17,377 bases of DNA from Chrysochromulina tobinii (lineage: Eukaryota > Haptophyta > Prymnesiales > Chrysochromulinaceae): positions 1 through 17,377 of the forward strand of contig JWZX01002927.1 in assembly GCA_001275005.1 (NCBI GenBank), read 5' to 3'. Within the stretch, counting starts at the first letter, position 1. Each line of letters begins with the position of its first letter. The translations under genes were made by a program, and so were the position numbers. Under the pieces are notes generated by a model, which saw only the letters and a program-made list of their open reading frames with translations, made no database searches and was not told the DNA's origin. Shown here piece after piece: positions 1 through 7,764 of this stretch.

Positions 1-23
1 CCGCAACCGCAGCCAAGCGGTCA

Positions 24-1265
24 ATGGAGCCAGTCTTCAACCCAGTCGCGTCGGGAGATCCTAGCGCCGCACCGACGCCAGCGGCAGGGATGGCGGCGTG
101 GGCGGCAGCGGCTGCGACGGCACCGGAAGCGGCTAAGGAAGCGGCCGCCAAGCCGCCACCGCCGCCGCCGCCGTCTACTACCAAGCCACGGCCGCCAGCC
201 AAGTCCCCGCCCTCAGCACCAGCTGCCCGAACGCCTCCAGCATGGGCCTCCAAACCGCCATCGACATCAGCCGCCCCCAAGGAGCCATCGCTGCCCTCGG
301 CAACCACATCCAAGCCACCGCTGCCAGTGCCCTCGGCCACCACACCGAAGCTGCCTGCGCCCTCGGCCACCACCCCGAAGCTGCCTGCGCCCTCGGTCAC
401 CACCCCGAAGCTGCCTGCGCCCTCGGTCACCACCCCGAAGCTGCCTGCGCCCTCGGTCACCACCCCGAAGCTGCCTGCGCCCTCGGTCACCACCCCGAAG
501 CTGCCTGCGCCCTCGGTCACCACCCCGAAGCTGCCTGCGCCCTCGGCCCTCAAAAAGCGGCGACCCGCACCCGAAGCCATGGCAGAGGCTACCAGCGGCC
601 ATACAAGCGTCGGCAACCCTCCGCCTTCCAAGCGCCGACGCGTCACATTCGCACCTGACGTCATGGGGGGCGAAGAGCACGAGGAGGTGGCCGGGAAGCC
701 GACGCCACCGCTGCTGCTGCAACCGCCACGTAGCCCGCGCTGCACAGGGAAGGCGACTGCGCTGGCCACAGCGCTCTCACTTGACCTCTTTGGCGATGGC
801 GACGACGATAATGACGATGACGCACCTCCATCACCGCTCAGTACGCCGCTGCACGAAGCGGCGCTCGAGGCGGCGGAGTTGTTCGGCGCGGAGGCTGGGT
901 GCGCAGAGGCGTTCGGGAGGCTCGAGTGGCCAGGCGAGGAACCAAGCGAGTGGCTTCGCGACGACGGCACGCTGACGCGGGCGGCATGCATGCTCGTCGA
1001 GGCGGCGGTACGTCGCTACGGACGCGCCCAGGACGGCGCCATGGGGCACACCGAGCTGTGCAGCCTCAACTGTGCGATGGGAGGCGCCGATCTCGACCTA
1101 GAAGACTTTGAGCATGTGTGCAGCTTCAACGGCACAGATGTGACAGACGCATTCGCGGACGCCGCGGTGACGAGTCAAGGCTTTGTGCGCTACATGTCTC
1201 AATACCTTGCGAGCGACTTCGACGAGGCGCGTGCTGATCTGCGCAAGCTTGGGCTGGTCGCTTGA
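24..1265 (+). CDS. Pro/Ala-rich repeat protein with basic cluster, RVTF motif and C-terminal EF-hand-like region
   Basis: Seen: 413 codons from an ATG at 24. The frame is also open from base 3 to the ATG, so the gene may extend off the window. Residues 1-100 are Ala/Pro/Lys-rich with a run of seven prolines. Residues ~103-172 are seven decapeptides of the type PSVTTPKLPA. Two basic clusters follow (KKRR near 177, KRRR 203-206), then RVTF at 206-209 and an acidic stretch (DGDDDNDDD) near 258-266. The last ~115 residues are globular, with alternating Asp/Leu/Phe that faintly resembles a degenerate EF-hand pair. Known: paired basic clusters can be nuclear import signals, and [RK]VxF is the docking motif for protein phosphatase 1. 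Inference: a nuclear scaffold or regulatory protein. I recognise no named family. The window-edge truncation and the repeat array make the N-terminus the least certain part. Confidence 0.7.
   Translation: MEPVFNPVASGDPSAAPTPAAGMAAWAAAAATAPEAAKEAAAKPPPPPPPSTTKPRPPAKSPPSAPAARTPPAWASKPPSTSAAPKEPSLPSATTSKPPLPVPSATTPKLPAPSATTPKLPAPSVTTPKLPAPSVTTPKLPAPSVTTPKLPAPSVTTPKLPAPSVTTPKLPAPSALKKRRPAPEAMAEATSGHTSVGNPPPSKRRRVTFAPDVMGGEEHEEVAGKPTPPLLLQPPRSPRCTGKATALATALSLDLFGDGDDDNDDDAPPSPLSTPLHEAALEAAELFGAEAGCAEAFGRLEWPGEEPSEWLRDDGTLTRAACMLVEAAVRRYGRAQDGAMGHTELCSLNCAMGGADLDLEDFEHVCSFNGTDVTDAFADAAVTSQGFVRYMSQYLASDFDEARADLRKLGLVA
331..540 (+). repeat. 30-bp tandem repeat, 7 copies, coding
   Basis: Seven units of exactly 30 bp; the last five (391-540) are identical to each other and the first two differ by one or two bases. 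Each unit encodes ten residues (PSATTPKLPA or PSVTTPKLPA). Because the period is a multiple of three and no frame holds a stop, several frames on both strands stay open here; those are shadows. Confidence 0.97.
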
Positions 1266-1634
1266 GCGTGCAAACACCGCACGCTGGTGCCGCGGGGGGT
1301 GCGTGTGGTGTGTGCCGTCGTCCGTCTGCGCGTCTTGGCCCCGACGATGGCTGTAATCGGAGACGGGTTGTGCCGACTCGCCACTCGCGCGCGTCTGTCC
1401 GCACCCGTAGACGTAACGACGAGCGGCCGGCCGCACTGCGCGCCCTGTCTCGTAGTCCGCCTGGGTCTGACGCGATCATTTTGTGGGTCTAGTTTCCTCT
1501 AAAGAGCTCTGTAACTGCCCATGCCTGACGCACACCCGAGTATTCCTCGCCCGTACCACACCCAAGATATGTCATGCTCGAGGCGCGCTGTCGTGTACAC
1601 TGAACCGAACAGGGTACCGTCTGGACGCAATTAA
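1266..1634. other. Intergenic, no gene seen
   Basis: This is the gap between the convergent 3' ends of the repeat protein (plus) and the plastid protein (minus). Short overlapping open frames are Arg/Ser/Pro-rich and show no domain, so I read it as two 3' flanks. I see no obvious RNA gene or long repeat. Confidence 0.6.
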
Positions 1635-2102
1635 TCAATTTTTCAGCTGCTTGATGAGGTCTTCAATCTTTGCCTTCACCCCGGGTGCTGCCTCAACGCC
1701 CTTGTCGATGCCCATCATGACGTAGCCCCCCGCCTTGTTTGCGTACTCCCCGATGATGTCTTTGCGCAACGAGCAGTAGGCAGCCGCACCGCCTCCAATG
1801 AGGGCGGACAAGATGAAATCAGGAAAGAAGCCAGCGAAGTTGAAGATGGGCAGAAGGAAGACCAGCAGCGTGCCACCGATCGCCGCAGCGCTATAGGTGT
1901 TGTACGCATCGTCATCAAGAATGTTCGGATTGTTCAGATCTTGCTCCTTGAGAATGCTATCAACGGCGCTGGGGAGCTCGATGCGCGGAATGTTGGTCTT
2001 CATCGTCGGCGCAAGCGAGCGCGCCGCCGGGATCCTCATGAGCGAAGATGGCACGACGAAGGCCGCAGAGAGGGAGAAGAGTGCTGCCATCATGGCTGCC
2101 AT
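1635..2102 (-). CDS. Plastid-targeted two-helix membrane protein, function unknown
   Basis: Seen: 155 codons from the ATG at 2102; two further Met codons follow at residues 4 and 5, and the frame extends a few codons upstream without another ATG. The N-terminus is a short hydrophobic signal (MAAMMAALFSLSAAF) ending in S-A-A/F-V-V-P, followed by a Ser/Arg/Ala-rich transit-like stretch. The mature part has two adjacent hydrophobic segments at about 70-92 and 94-110, joined by FNFAGFFPD, then a soluble tail with many lysines. Known: a Phe just after signal cleavage marks bipartite targeting into plastids of red secondary origin. Inference: a plastid, perhaps thylakoid, membrane protein. The helical hairpin recalls small thylakoid proteins such as CURT1/CAAD, but I cannot assign it. 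The promoter must lie in 2103-2438. Confidence 0.82.
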   Translation of the reverse strand: MAAMMAALFSLSAAFVVPSSLMRIPAARSLAPTMKTNIPRIELPSAVDSILKEQDLNNPNILDDDAYNTYSAAAIGGTLLVFLLPIFNFAGFFPDFILSALIGGGAAAYCSLRKDIIGEYANKAGGYVMMGIDKGVEAAPGVKAKIEDLIKQLKN

Positions 2103-2438
2103 GCGATGCCGAAACACGGAGCCGATGATTGCTGCAGATGATTGCAGAGTGCCGTGCGTGCGTCTTAATTAAATCCAAAAATGGCAACTTAGTTGTGCCA
2201 CGTTTCTACACAGCCCCTGCACTTGCTGAGGCCTCGGCACCGTGGGCGCCGTTTTCTAATGCGCCGAATGGCCATGGGTTGCCAACCCCCTGCGCCTGCC
2301 GCTCCGCGGCTTCCGTGTGTGCCATGCGCATGGCGGGGCTCCGAACCTCTCCAGACTTACCTAGACGCTGCGCTCGCACCTCCTCGCTCGCACCAGGGTC
2401 GCTCGCGCCGGCCACGCTCGCGCCGGCCCAGCACATGC
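2103..2438. promoter_or_regulatory. Intergenic: promoter side of the plastid gene and 3' flank of the oxygenase
   Basis: Gap of 336 bp between two minus-strand genes. It must hold the plastid-gene promoter. An AT-rich patch (TTAATTAAAT) at 2165-2174 is the only one near the start codon. On the minus strand a perfect GTAAGT splice-donor sequence lies at 2360-2355, and three imperfect 15-bp units lie at 2386-2430. No coding region is supported, but a short terminal exon of the oxygenase cannot be excluded. Confidence 0.4.
2386..2430. repeat. 15-bp tandem repeat, 3 copies
   Basis: Three consecutive 15-bp units, each starting GCTCGC; units two and three are nearly identical and unit one is diverged. 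The array lies just beyond the stop codon of the 2-oxoglutarate oxygenase, next to a consensus splice donor. Confidence 0.8.
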
Positions 2439-3764
2439 TTACCTGCTCTTCGCCCGCCACGGCCACGGCTTGGCGAGCGCGGCGCTTAGGGCGACACTCA
2501 TTTGGGGGCTCGTCTCCTTGGGCACGCCAGCACCAATCCCGTCGGGCCCGCCATAGCCGTGCTGCCGCTCAAAGGCGATGCGCTGCTCATGAGCCCAGCC
2601 CGGATCCATGCCTTCGCACGCAAACCACATCTGGCATGCGATGCGTTCCCCATGCGTCACGGGCAGCATCTCGTGCATATTTTCAACGCCGGATGAAAAG
2701 ACGAGCAGCCGACCTATCGAAGGCTCGATGCGCAGCCCCGCCGTCACGCGTGTGCCGGTACCGCCTGGAGCTTTGCCGTGATCCACCTCGTCCGCGATCC
2801 CCGTCTCTCCCCCCTTGACATCCTCGCCATGCTGTGACAAGTACATGATCGTCGTGAACAAGAACATCTCGTCGGTGTTCGTGTCACCGTGAAGCGAGCC
2901 AGGAGTCCATTCCAGCGGCGGCACGGGCCACTCCGCGCGCGGCTTCGAATTGCCCGTCCACCTGATGATATTCGAGCGGTAGAAGCGCAACTGGCGCACG
3001 CCGTACCGCTCGGCGAGCACCGTCGCCGCGCGCGCCACGAGCATACGGAAGACGGGAGGCGAGTCGGGAACGTCCCAACGGAATGTGACAATGGTGGCCG
3101 CCTGCCCCGGGACAGCCTTGGGTGCGAGGGTACGCCGGAGCTCGTCCATCTCCGCGTGCGTCGCGAACCCGTCCACCACGCCGCGCACGCACCTTCCATG
3201 ACACTTCAGTCCCGTCCGGTCGAGGAACGCCTTGCGCCGCGATACATTTCGTGTGTAGTTGTTCAGCTTGTGCTGATCGAACTTGTCGATGCACGGCAGC
3301 TCCCACGCGCGCACGCCGAAAAGCTCTCTCTTCGGCGACGGCGCCCATGTGCGCGTGTCCACCGCTGGCACTGTCACCACTGAGCTCGAACCGACCGGCC
3401 ACTTCTCGAGCTCAACGCCATCAGAGCAGCTCATGGCGCCGTCCGCATCGACTGGCTGAGCTACCGGGGCCGCCGATGGAATCGGCACCGACGGCGAGGG
3501 AGGCCGCGCCGATAGCTCCGGAGAAAATCCATCGGCCGAGCACGACGCATGCAAATCGACCAGCGATTGGTGCCGCGTGCAGTAGGTGGTCCCCCTCACA
3601 TACGTCGAGAGGTCGGCCGAGAGCGTCTCGCGCGCGTAGCACCTCCAAGCCGGCGGCCCGCCGCCGGCACCGGCGTCGAAGCGTGCAAAGAGCTCGTGTG
3701 ACATGCTGTGCGGGCAGTTTGAATGGCACCATGTCGAGAGCACCGCGCCACACGCTGCCGACAT
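2439..3764 (-). CDS. 2-oxoglutarate/Fe(II)-dependent oxygenase, prolyl 4-hydroxylase-like
   Basis: Seen: 441 codons from the ATG at 3764 (the frame reaches 3815 but without an ATG). Residues ~1-90 are Cys-rich, ~85-135 Ser/Pro-rich linker, and ~150-385 the catalytic region. Numbered from this Met, the Fe ligands are H292 and D294 (LHGDTNTDE) and H364 (ENMHEML), with R374 (GERIACQMWF) as the 2-oxoglutarate carboxylate anchor. GGETGIAD before the last strand is the usual P4H GGET element. Known: this fold (P4Hc/2OG-FeII_Oxy_3) hydroxylates prolyl or other side chains using O2 and 2-oxoglutarate. The layout SGxENxH...G.R recalls the OGFOD3-type branch; that is a weak assignment. The substrate is unknown. 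The start is weakly hydrophobic, so ER entry is possible but unproven. The stop codon lies inside a splice-donor consensus (see findings). Confidence 0.85.
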   Translation of the reverse strand: MSAACGAVLSTWCHSNCPHSMSHELFARFDAGAGGGPPAWRCYARETLSADLSTYVRGTTYCTRHQSLVDLHASCSADGFSPELSARPPSPSVPIPSAAPVAQPVDADGAMSCSDGVELEKWPVGSSSVVTVPAVDTRTWAPSPKRELFGVRAWELPCIDKFDQHKLNNYTRNVSRRKAFLDRTGLKCHGRCVRGVVDGFATHAEMDELRRTLAPKAVPGQAATIVTFRWDVPDSPPVFRMLVARAATVLAERYGVRQLRFYRSNIIRWTGNSKPRAEWPVPPLEWTPGSLHGDTNTDEMFLFTTIMYLSQHGEDVKGGETGIADEVDHGKAPGGTGTRVTAGLRIEPSIGRLLVFSSGVENMHEMLPVTHGERIACQMWFACEGMDPGWAHEQRIAFERQHGYGGPDGIGAGVPKETSPQMSVALSAALAKPWPWRAKSR

Positions 3765-3789
3765 GAAGATTCTTGCATGAAGATTCCTG
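3762..3789. repeat. 14-bp tandem duplication at the oxygenase start codon
   Basis: Two adjacent 14-bp units (3762-3775 and 3776-3789) differ at one base. Read on the minus strand, each contains an ATG: the inner one is the chosen start (3764); the outer one (3778) is out of frame and opens a 60-codon overlapping frame. Confidence 0.9.
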
Positions 3790-3988
3790 CACAGGCGCGA
3801 GTTTTGTTCGTTCAAGTCGAGTCAAGTCGGGAACACTCCCTCCAAGTCTTGACTGCAGCGACCGTGAATTGTTATCCGCCCATGAAAGCCGTCGGCAACG
3901 CCGAAATTCCGCGCGCGGCGCTCTCGCGAAGCGGCCCTGTGTGGAGCTTCATTTCCAATACCGTCGTTCGCAGATCCCGACCGGACAG
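3765..3988. promoter_or_regulatory. Divergent promoter region (oxygenase / membrane protein)
   Basis: The 224 bp between two head-to-head start codons must hold both promoters if the chosen starts are right. No clear TATA box is seen. The plus frame of the membrane protein is open through most of it but has no ATG before 3989. The only structure noticed is the 14-bp duplication at its left edge. Confidence 0.45.
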
Positions 3989-4906
3989 ATGACGCAGCGC
4001 CTTATCGGAGTTGTCATGCGTCTCTTCGGGTGTTACGAGCAGCCGAAGGTGCTCGCCGAAGGAGAGATCAAAACGAGTCAGCGAGGATTCACAGCGACGA
4101 CTCATAGGGCGGGGACGCAGTGGTTGGGCCTGGACGAGACGAATTACGACGAAAAGACGCTGCTTCAGCGTTATGACCGTGCCTTCAATACGCTGTTTCG
4201 TTGTGGCGCAAACTTGCGTAGAGGGACGGGCGTGGATTCCACGGTCGACTTTGCATGCTTCTATGCGCTTGAGAAAGACGTGTTTACGGACAAGAGCACG
4301 CAAGTCGCCACAGTTGCCCTCGTGGCGGCACTGCTCATCACCATGGTTCTGCCCACAGCACTGTCGCCGCAGGCGATGCCACTCTGCAGCACCGCCGACG
4401 ACGCGATCCTCGAGGGCTGTGCCACGGATTTGCTGTTTAGCGTTTACATGGTCATGCTGCTCCTCTCTACGTGGGCCTTCACCTTGTGCATCCTCTGTGT
4501 TATCCTCATGGTTCGAGTGCTCACGCGGGGCTACACGGACATGGACACTCTTGTCTTGTGGATGAATTATGGCCGTCCTCTTGAAGGATTGTCTAACGTG
4601 TTCACGTACGTGGGGGTGATTGCCATCTGGGTCCAATTGGTCGTCGGCTTCTTTTTGTCCTACCCCACCAACGAGCTGGGGGTGCCGTACTTCGCCCTGG
4701 CGCTCCTGATCGTAATCGTCGTGCTCGTGCTCACCTTTGAGATAAAGGTTGGACAGGCTGGCTATGAGGCGCAGGATGTCCGGTGCAGAGCTTTCGCTGA
4801 GGCCTTCTGCAACGACGATGGGCAGCTCAAAGAAGAGTTCCGCAAGATAGCGTGGCCGGAGGAAGAGGCCAAGAAGGTTGTTGTTGATGATAAGGTGAGC
4901 ACTTGA
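3989..4906 (+). CDS. Four-helix integral membrane protein, function unknown
   Basis: Seen: 305 codons from the ATG at 3989, the first ATG in an open frame that begins upstream with a non-ATG codon and overlaps the divergent gene. The N-terminal ~100 residues are hydrophilic and include LGLDETNYDEKTLLQRYDRAF. Four hydrophobic segments lie at about 105-125, 147-176, 204-224 and 233-252. A Cys pair (PLCSTADD...EGCATD) sits in the first loop, possibly a disulfide on the non-cytosolic side. The C-terminal ~50 residues are charged (EEFRKIAWPEEEAKK). I recognise no family. An AAG/GTGAGC splice-donor consensus at 4892-4900 comes 9 nt before the stop, so the true C-terminus may be encoded further downstream (see findings). 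Confidence 0.72.
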   Translation: MTQRLIGVVMRLFGCYEQPKVLAEGEIKTSQRGFTATTHRAGTQWLGLDETNYDEKTLLQRYDRAFNTLFRCGANLRRGTGVDSTVDFACFYALEKDVFTDKSTQVATVALVAALLITMVLPTALSPQAMPLCSTADDAILEGCATDLLFSVYMVMLLLSTWAFTLCILCVILMVRVLTRGYTDMDTLVLWMNYGRPLEGLSNVFTYVGVIAIWVQLVVGFFLSYPTNELGVPYFALALLIVIVVLVLTFEIKVGQAGYEAQDVRCRAFAEAFCNDDGQLKEEFRKIAWPEEEAKKVVVDDKVST

Positions 4907-5364
4907 AAGTGGCTCACCGTGTGATGGAGTTCCATGATGCCGTTGGTAACCACGAGACTCAGGCTGGCCGCCAACTCGGCAGCGAGGAGCTCCTCCTACG
5001 GGAGCCTCAACGATTCGGGCTTCTGAAGGCGTCGCTCTCGTACACGTGCTACGGTGGAGCGGAATGGGTCGTATATGAGAAAAGATGGGGCCATAAAGGG
5101 GCCAGGCTGGGCGCAGGAGTTTTGTGTCCAATAGTGGAGTTGGACAGCAGTGGAGTTGGACGGCGACGAGGCCCGGTCCCGGGTGTCGGGTAGTCACAAA
5201 TCGTTATCGTATCGCGCGGAGGCGCTCGAATTGTATTCAGCGAAAGACCGAAAGGAACTTTTATCACTTAAAGACCTTCGCATGTTGCATTCGCATGCAA
5301 CGCCTGTTTCTATTTTTTTAGCTCTTCGGCGCGGCCAAGCGATGCTGTTCAACTCGCACGAACG
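4907..5364. other. Gap between two plus-strand genes; possible extra exons
   Basis: No independent gene is supported. A frame continuing from the membrane protein after a possible 68-bp intron (4895-4962) stays open to 5193, but its protein has no recognisable domain. Two copies of a 13-nt word lie 16 bp apart (5133-5145 and 5149-5161). A perfect inverted repeat with 7-bp arms and a 4-base loop lies at 5284-5301. A pyrimidine tract ending in AG at 5321 looks like a 3' splice site ahead of the next gene. Confidence 0.5.
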
Positions 5365-7362
5365 ATGATCGCTGCGGTGAAGACGTCATACAAGCCGCAT
5401 AAGACAACACGTCCCGACTTTGGGCTGCCAGATGAGGACTCGCTCTTCCGCGTGCCGCATTGGATGCACGACTCATCCCATGTTGGTATCGGCGAGAAGG
5501 TAATTGATGGTACGCTCCAAGCTGCAACGGCTCGGTACGTAACGGCGGCACAAAATCATCCCTTAGCGCCAACGACGCTGACACGCACCGTTGGATGGGA
5601 GACGAACGCGGGTCGGCCACGTTCGTCTCAGTCCGTGCGCGTGCAGAGACTTGTGGAGCCAACGCGTCCGCAGTCGGCCGTCATGCTGAGCTCGTCACCG
5701 CGCCGGTCGCAACCTATTCAACTGGTGTCCCAAGCGGCAACCGACAAGCCTGCAGCTTGGGCCGGGGCCACCTCTGCCTTGGCGACACCCCTTGCCGTGC
5801 GCATTCCCGGCAAACCAAACTCAGCAAGAAGTTACTTTCCACCGTCGGCAATACAATCGCCTCCGCGATTTGCAAGTGGTTCAGCACCAGAGCATGAGCG
5901 GCAGCTACTTTCCGGTGCCATGGGCATCGCCACCAAAGCAGGACCAGGCGCAGCAGATGCCACCGAGTCGCCAGCCCCTGTGCACACGACGCCACGCAAG
6001 CTGCAGCTCGATAGTACCGGCTACCGCAAGCTCCTCTATCAGCGGCAGCAGCCCCCCGGGCTCGGCAGGTCGGCACTGATGAAACTGCCGTCACCTCTGG
6101 AAGGGCTGAAGCCCGTCCATTCCGATAACTTCGAGTTGTTCTCCACGCTGCGGCGAGCGCCGTTGCTGCGCTATCTCGACGATATTCAGCTGTCCGAGCT
6201 TGTACGACTCGGGCGTCGCAAGTTCTATCCTCGGTACTCGATCCTCCTGCGCGAGGGCACGATCGGCACGCAGCTCGTCGTGCTACTCTCCGGCCAGGTG
6301 CATGCACTCGCCACCTCATATGGAGCGAGCGCGCATCCGACGAGTACGCAGCCCACCACCCATGAGCGGGGTGCATGCTTCGGAGCGCCTGGCCTTGTGG
6401 TCGGCATGAGCCATGACAACACCGTCATCGCCCTCTGCCCGTGCGAAGTCCTCATCCTTGAGCGCTCCTGCCTATTTAGGCAGGCACCTGCAGGCATGCA
6501 CCAGCAGGCACGGTTACTCGAGGAGGCATCCTTCGATGTGCACCTTCGCACGCCCGCCACAGGTACGCAGGGAGTCCCCACGCCACTCATGCAGGCCATC
6601 CAACTGCAGCGCGAGTGGACCGAGTTGCGGCTCTTCGTCTTCGTGCGGCTTCTCGAGAACGTACCCTTCTTCTCGAGCCTCGACAGAGCGCGACGCGAGG
6701 CGGTGGCTGAGCTGCTCGATCTCGAGATCCACGACGCGGGCGCGGTACTCTTCCGCGAGAATGACATTGGAGGTCAATTCTACCTCAACTTCTCTGGCTT
6801 GGTCGAGATTGTCAAGATTAGCGGACGCGACGCGAGCGGCAGCTCTCGCTACACGACGATCGCGCAGGTGACGCACAGCACGAGCCGCCCCTGGTTTGGC
6901 GAGATGGCCATCTGGCTGAACAAGCCTCGGCAGGGCACCGCTGTCGTCGGCGAAGGCGGCGCGCGCCTCCTCACGATCAGCTCCGCCTGCTTTGAGACCT
7001 TCGTAGCTCTTTGTCCCGACTTTCGGACCTTCATCAACAAGAGCCAATCCCAGGTGGTCGCCTATGCAAGCGCGAACCCAGAGGGTGTGACGCGCGAGCA
7101 GAGCGCGAGAGAGGAGAAGGCGGCTATCACGCAAGTGAGCATCGGCGTCGCTTGGAAGTCCGACGGTGTCCTCGGAGGCCTCGGGCAGGAGGTAGACGGC
7201 GAGCGATGCTTCTTCGCCGAGCGGTGGGAGCGCATGGTCGCTGAGATGCTCTTCCGGCTCGACGAGTATACGAAGCAAGCGTCGACGGTCTCATTGAACG
7301 TCAAGGACTACCCGCCCTTGGATGACTCGCCAGTGTTGAGCGATCTGCCCCCCCAGCGATGA
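5365..7362 (+). CDS. Tandem cyclic-nucleotide-binding domain protein
   Basis: Seen: 665 codons from an ATG. Residues 1-250 are Ser/Pro/Arg-rich and probably disordered. Domain A spans ~255-371 and domain B ~426-550. Domain B has a complete phosphate-binding cassette, FGEMAIWLNKPRQGTAV at 511-527, with Glu513 and Arg522 at the same spacing as in the protein kinase A regulatory subunit (FGELA...PRAAT). Domain A keeps the beta-strand and turn pattern (LLREGTIGTQLVVLLSGQV) but its cassette (ACFGAPGLVVGM) lacks both Glu and Arg. Known: the cassette Glu and Arg bind the ribose and phosphate of cAMP or cGMP. Inference: a cyclic-nucleotide sensor with one active and one structural domain. There is no kinase, channel helix or GEF domain, nor a clear pseudosubstrate site. 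The frame is open upstream to a possible acceptor at 5321, so a 5' exon may be missing. Confidence 0.85.
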   Translation: MIAAVKTSYKPHKTTRPDFGLPDEDSLFRVPHWMHDSSHVGIGEKVIDGTLQAATARYVTAAQNHPLAPTTLTRTVGWETNAGRPRSSQSVRVQRLVEPTRPQSAVMLSSSPRRSQPIQLVSQAATDKPAAWAGATSALATPLAVRIPGKPNSARSYFPPSAIQSPPRFASGSAPEHERQLLSGAMGIATKAGPGAADATESPAPVHTTPRKLQLDSTGYRKLLYQRQQPPGLGRSALMKLPSPLEGLKPVHSDNFELFSTLRRAPLLRYLDDIQLSELVRLGRRKFYPRYSILLREGTIGTQLVVLLSGQVHALATSYGASAHPTSTQPTTHERGACFGAPGLVVGMSHDNTVIALCPCEVLILERSCLFRQAPAGMHQQARLLEEASFDVHLRTPATGTQGVPTPLMQAIQLQREWTELRLFVFVRLLENVPFFSSLDRARREAVAELLDLEIHDAGAVLFRENDIGGQFYLNFSGLVEIVKISGRDASGSSRYTTIAQVTHSTSRPWFGEMAIWLNKPRQGTAVVGEGGARLLTISSACFETFVALCPDFRTFINKSQSQVVAYASANPEGVTREQSAREEKAAITQVSIGVAWKSDGVLGGLGQEVDGERCFFAERWERMVAEMLFRLDEYTKQASTVSLNVKDYPPLDDSPVLSDLPPQR

Positions 7363-7764
7363 CTGGCAGCTCTCCATAGCTCGCACCTCCCTTTGGTCTG
7401 AAGTTATCGCCGGTGACTGGCGGCTCCCTGAGGCTTGGCGGGTCCCGCCAAACTTAACGTCGATCAGCAGTCGTGGTGAGCGACAGCGCGCAAGCGTGGT
7501 GCAGGAGGAACCGGGCAAACAAGCCCGAGGTATGAGGCTGGGGCTGGAGCGCTCGCCTCTCATTAGCCCGCGCGGTGATCGGTGATGGGGCTAGGTGGAG
7601 GGTTCGGTTGGGGCTCGGGCGTTGCGTTGAGGGTCGGGTGACGAAAGATAACGACCGTATTGTACTACGTAGCTGTACACGGCAGTCGGCACACATTCCC
7701 AACCATCTCGTCTAGAGAAAGCAGAGAGAAAGTAGCTCTGAGTAGCTGATTCGTCGCAAAACGT
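7363..7764. other. Convergent intergenic region
   Basis: The 402 bp between two convergent 3' ends has no supported gene. A perfect 17-nt inverted repeat (TTGGCGGG, one base, CCCGCCAA) lies at 7435-7451. A short AT-rich patch at 7765-7775 is right at the minus-strand gene end. Confidence 0.55.
7435..7451. repeat. Perfect inverted repeat, 8-bp arms
   Basis: TTGGCGGG / T / CCCGCCAA. Each arm is close to the E2F consensus (TTTSSCGC type), but the location between two 3' ends argues against a promoter role. It may be a 3'-end hairpin. Confidence 0.7.

Noticed and set aside
331-540. CRISPR array
   Set aside because: The repeats are contiguous with no spacers and lie in a coding frame in a eukaryotic setting.
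242-722. Other open frames through the 30-bp repeats (decapeptides CALGHHPEAA and GRRQLRGGDR)
   Set aside because: A repeat unit divisible by three with no stop keeps several frames open automatically.
2102-2117. Upstream non-ATG starts for the plastid, oxygenase, membrane and JmjC genes
   Set aside because: These frames begin at GTG or TTG, which is unlikely in a nuclear eukaryotic gene; the first ATG was used in each case.
3872-5197. 441-codon open frame on the minus strand opposite the membrane protein
   Set aside because: It is His/Arg/Pro-rich with no domain, lies antisense to a frame with four clear membrane segments, and is the kind of shadow frame common in GC-rich genes.
6514-7278. 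254-codon minus-strand frame opposite the cyclic-nucleotide protein
   Set aside because: It has no domain, while the plus strand carries the conserved binding cassette.
7435-7451. Double E2F site
   Set aside because: The arms resemble E2F sites but the location is between two convergent 3' ends, so it is kept only as an inverted repeat.
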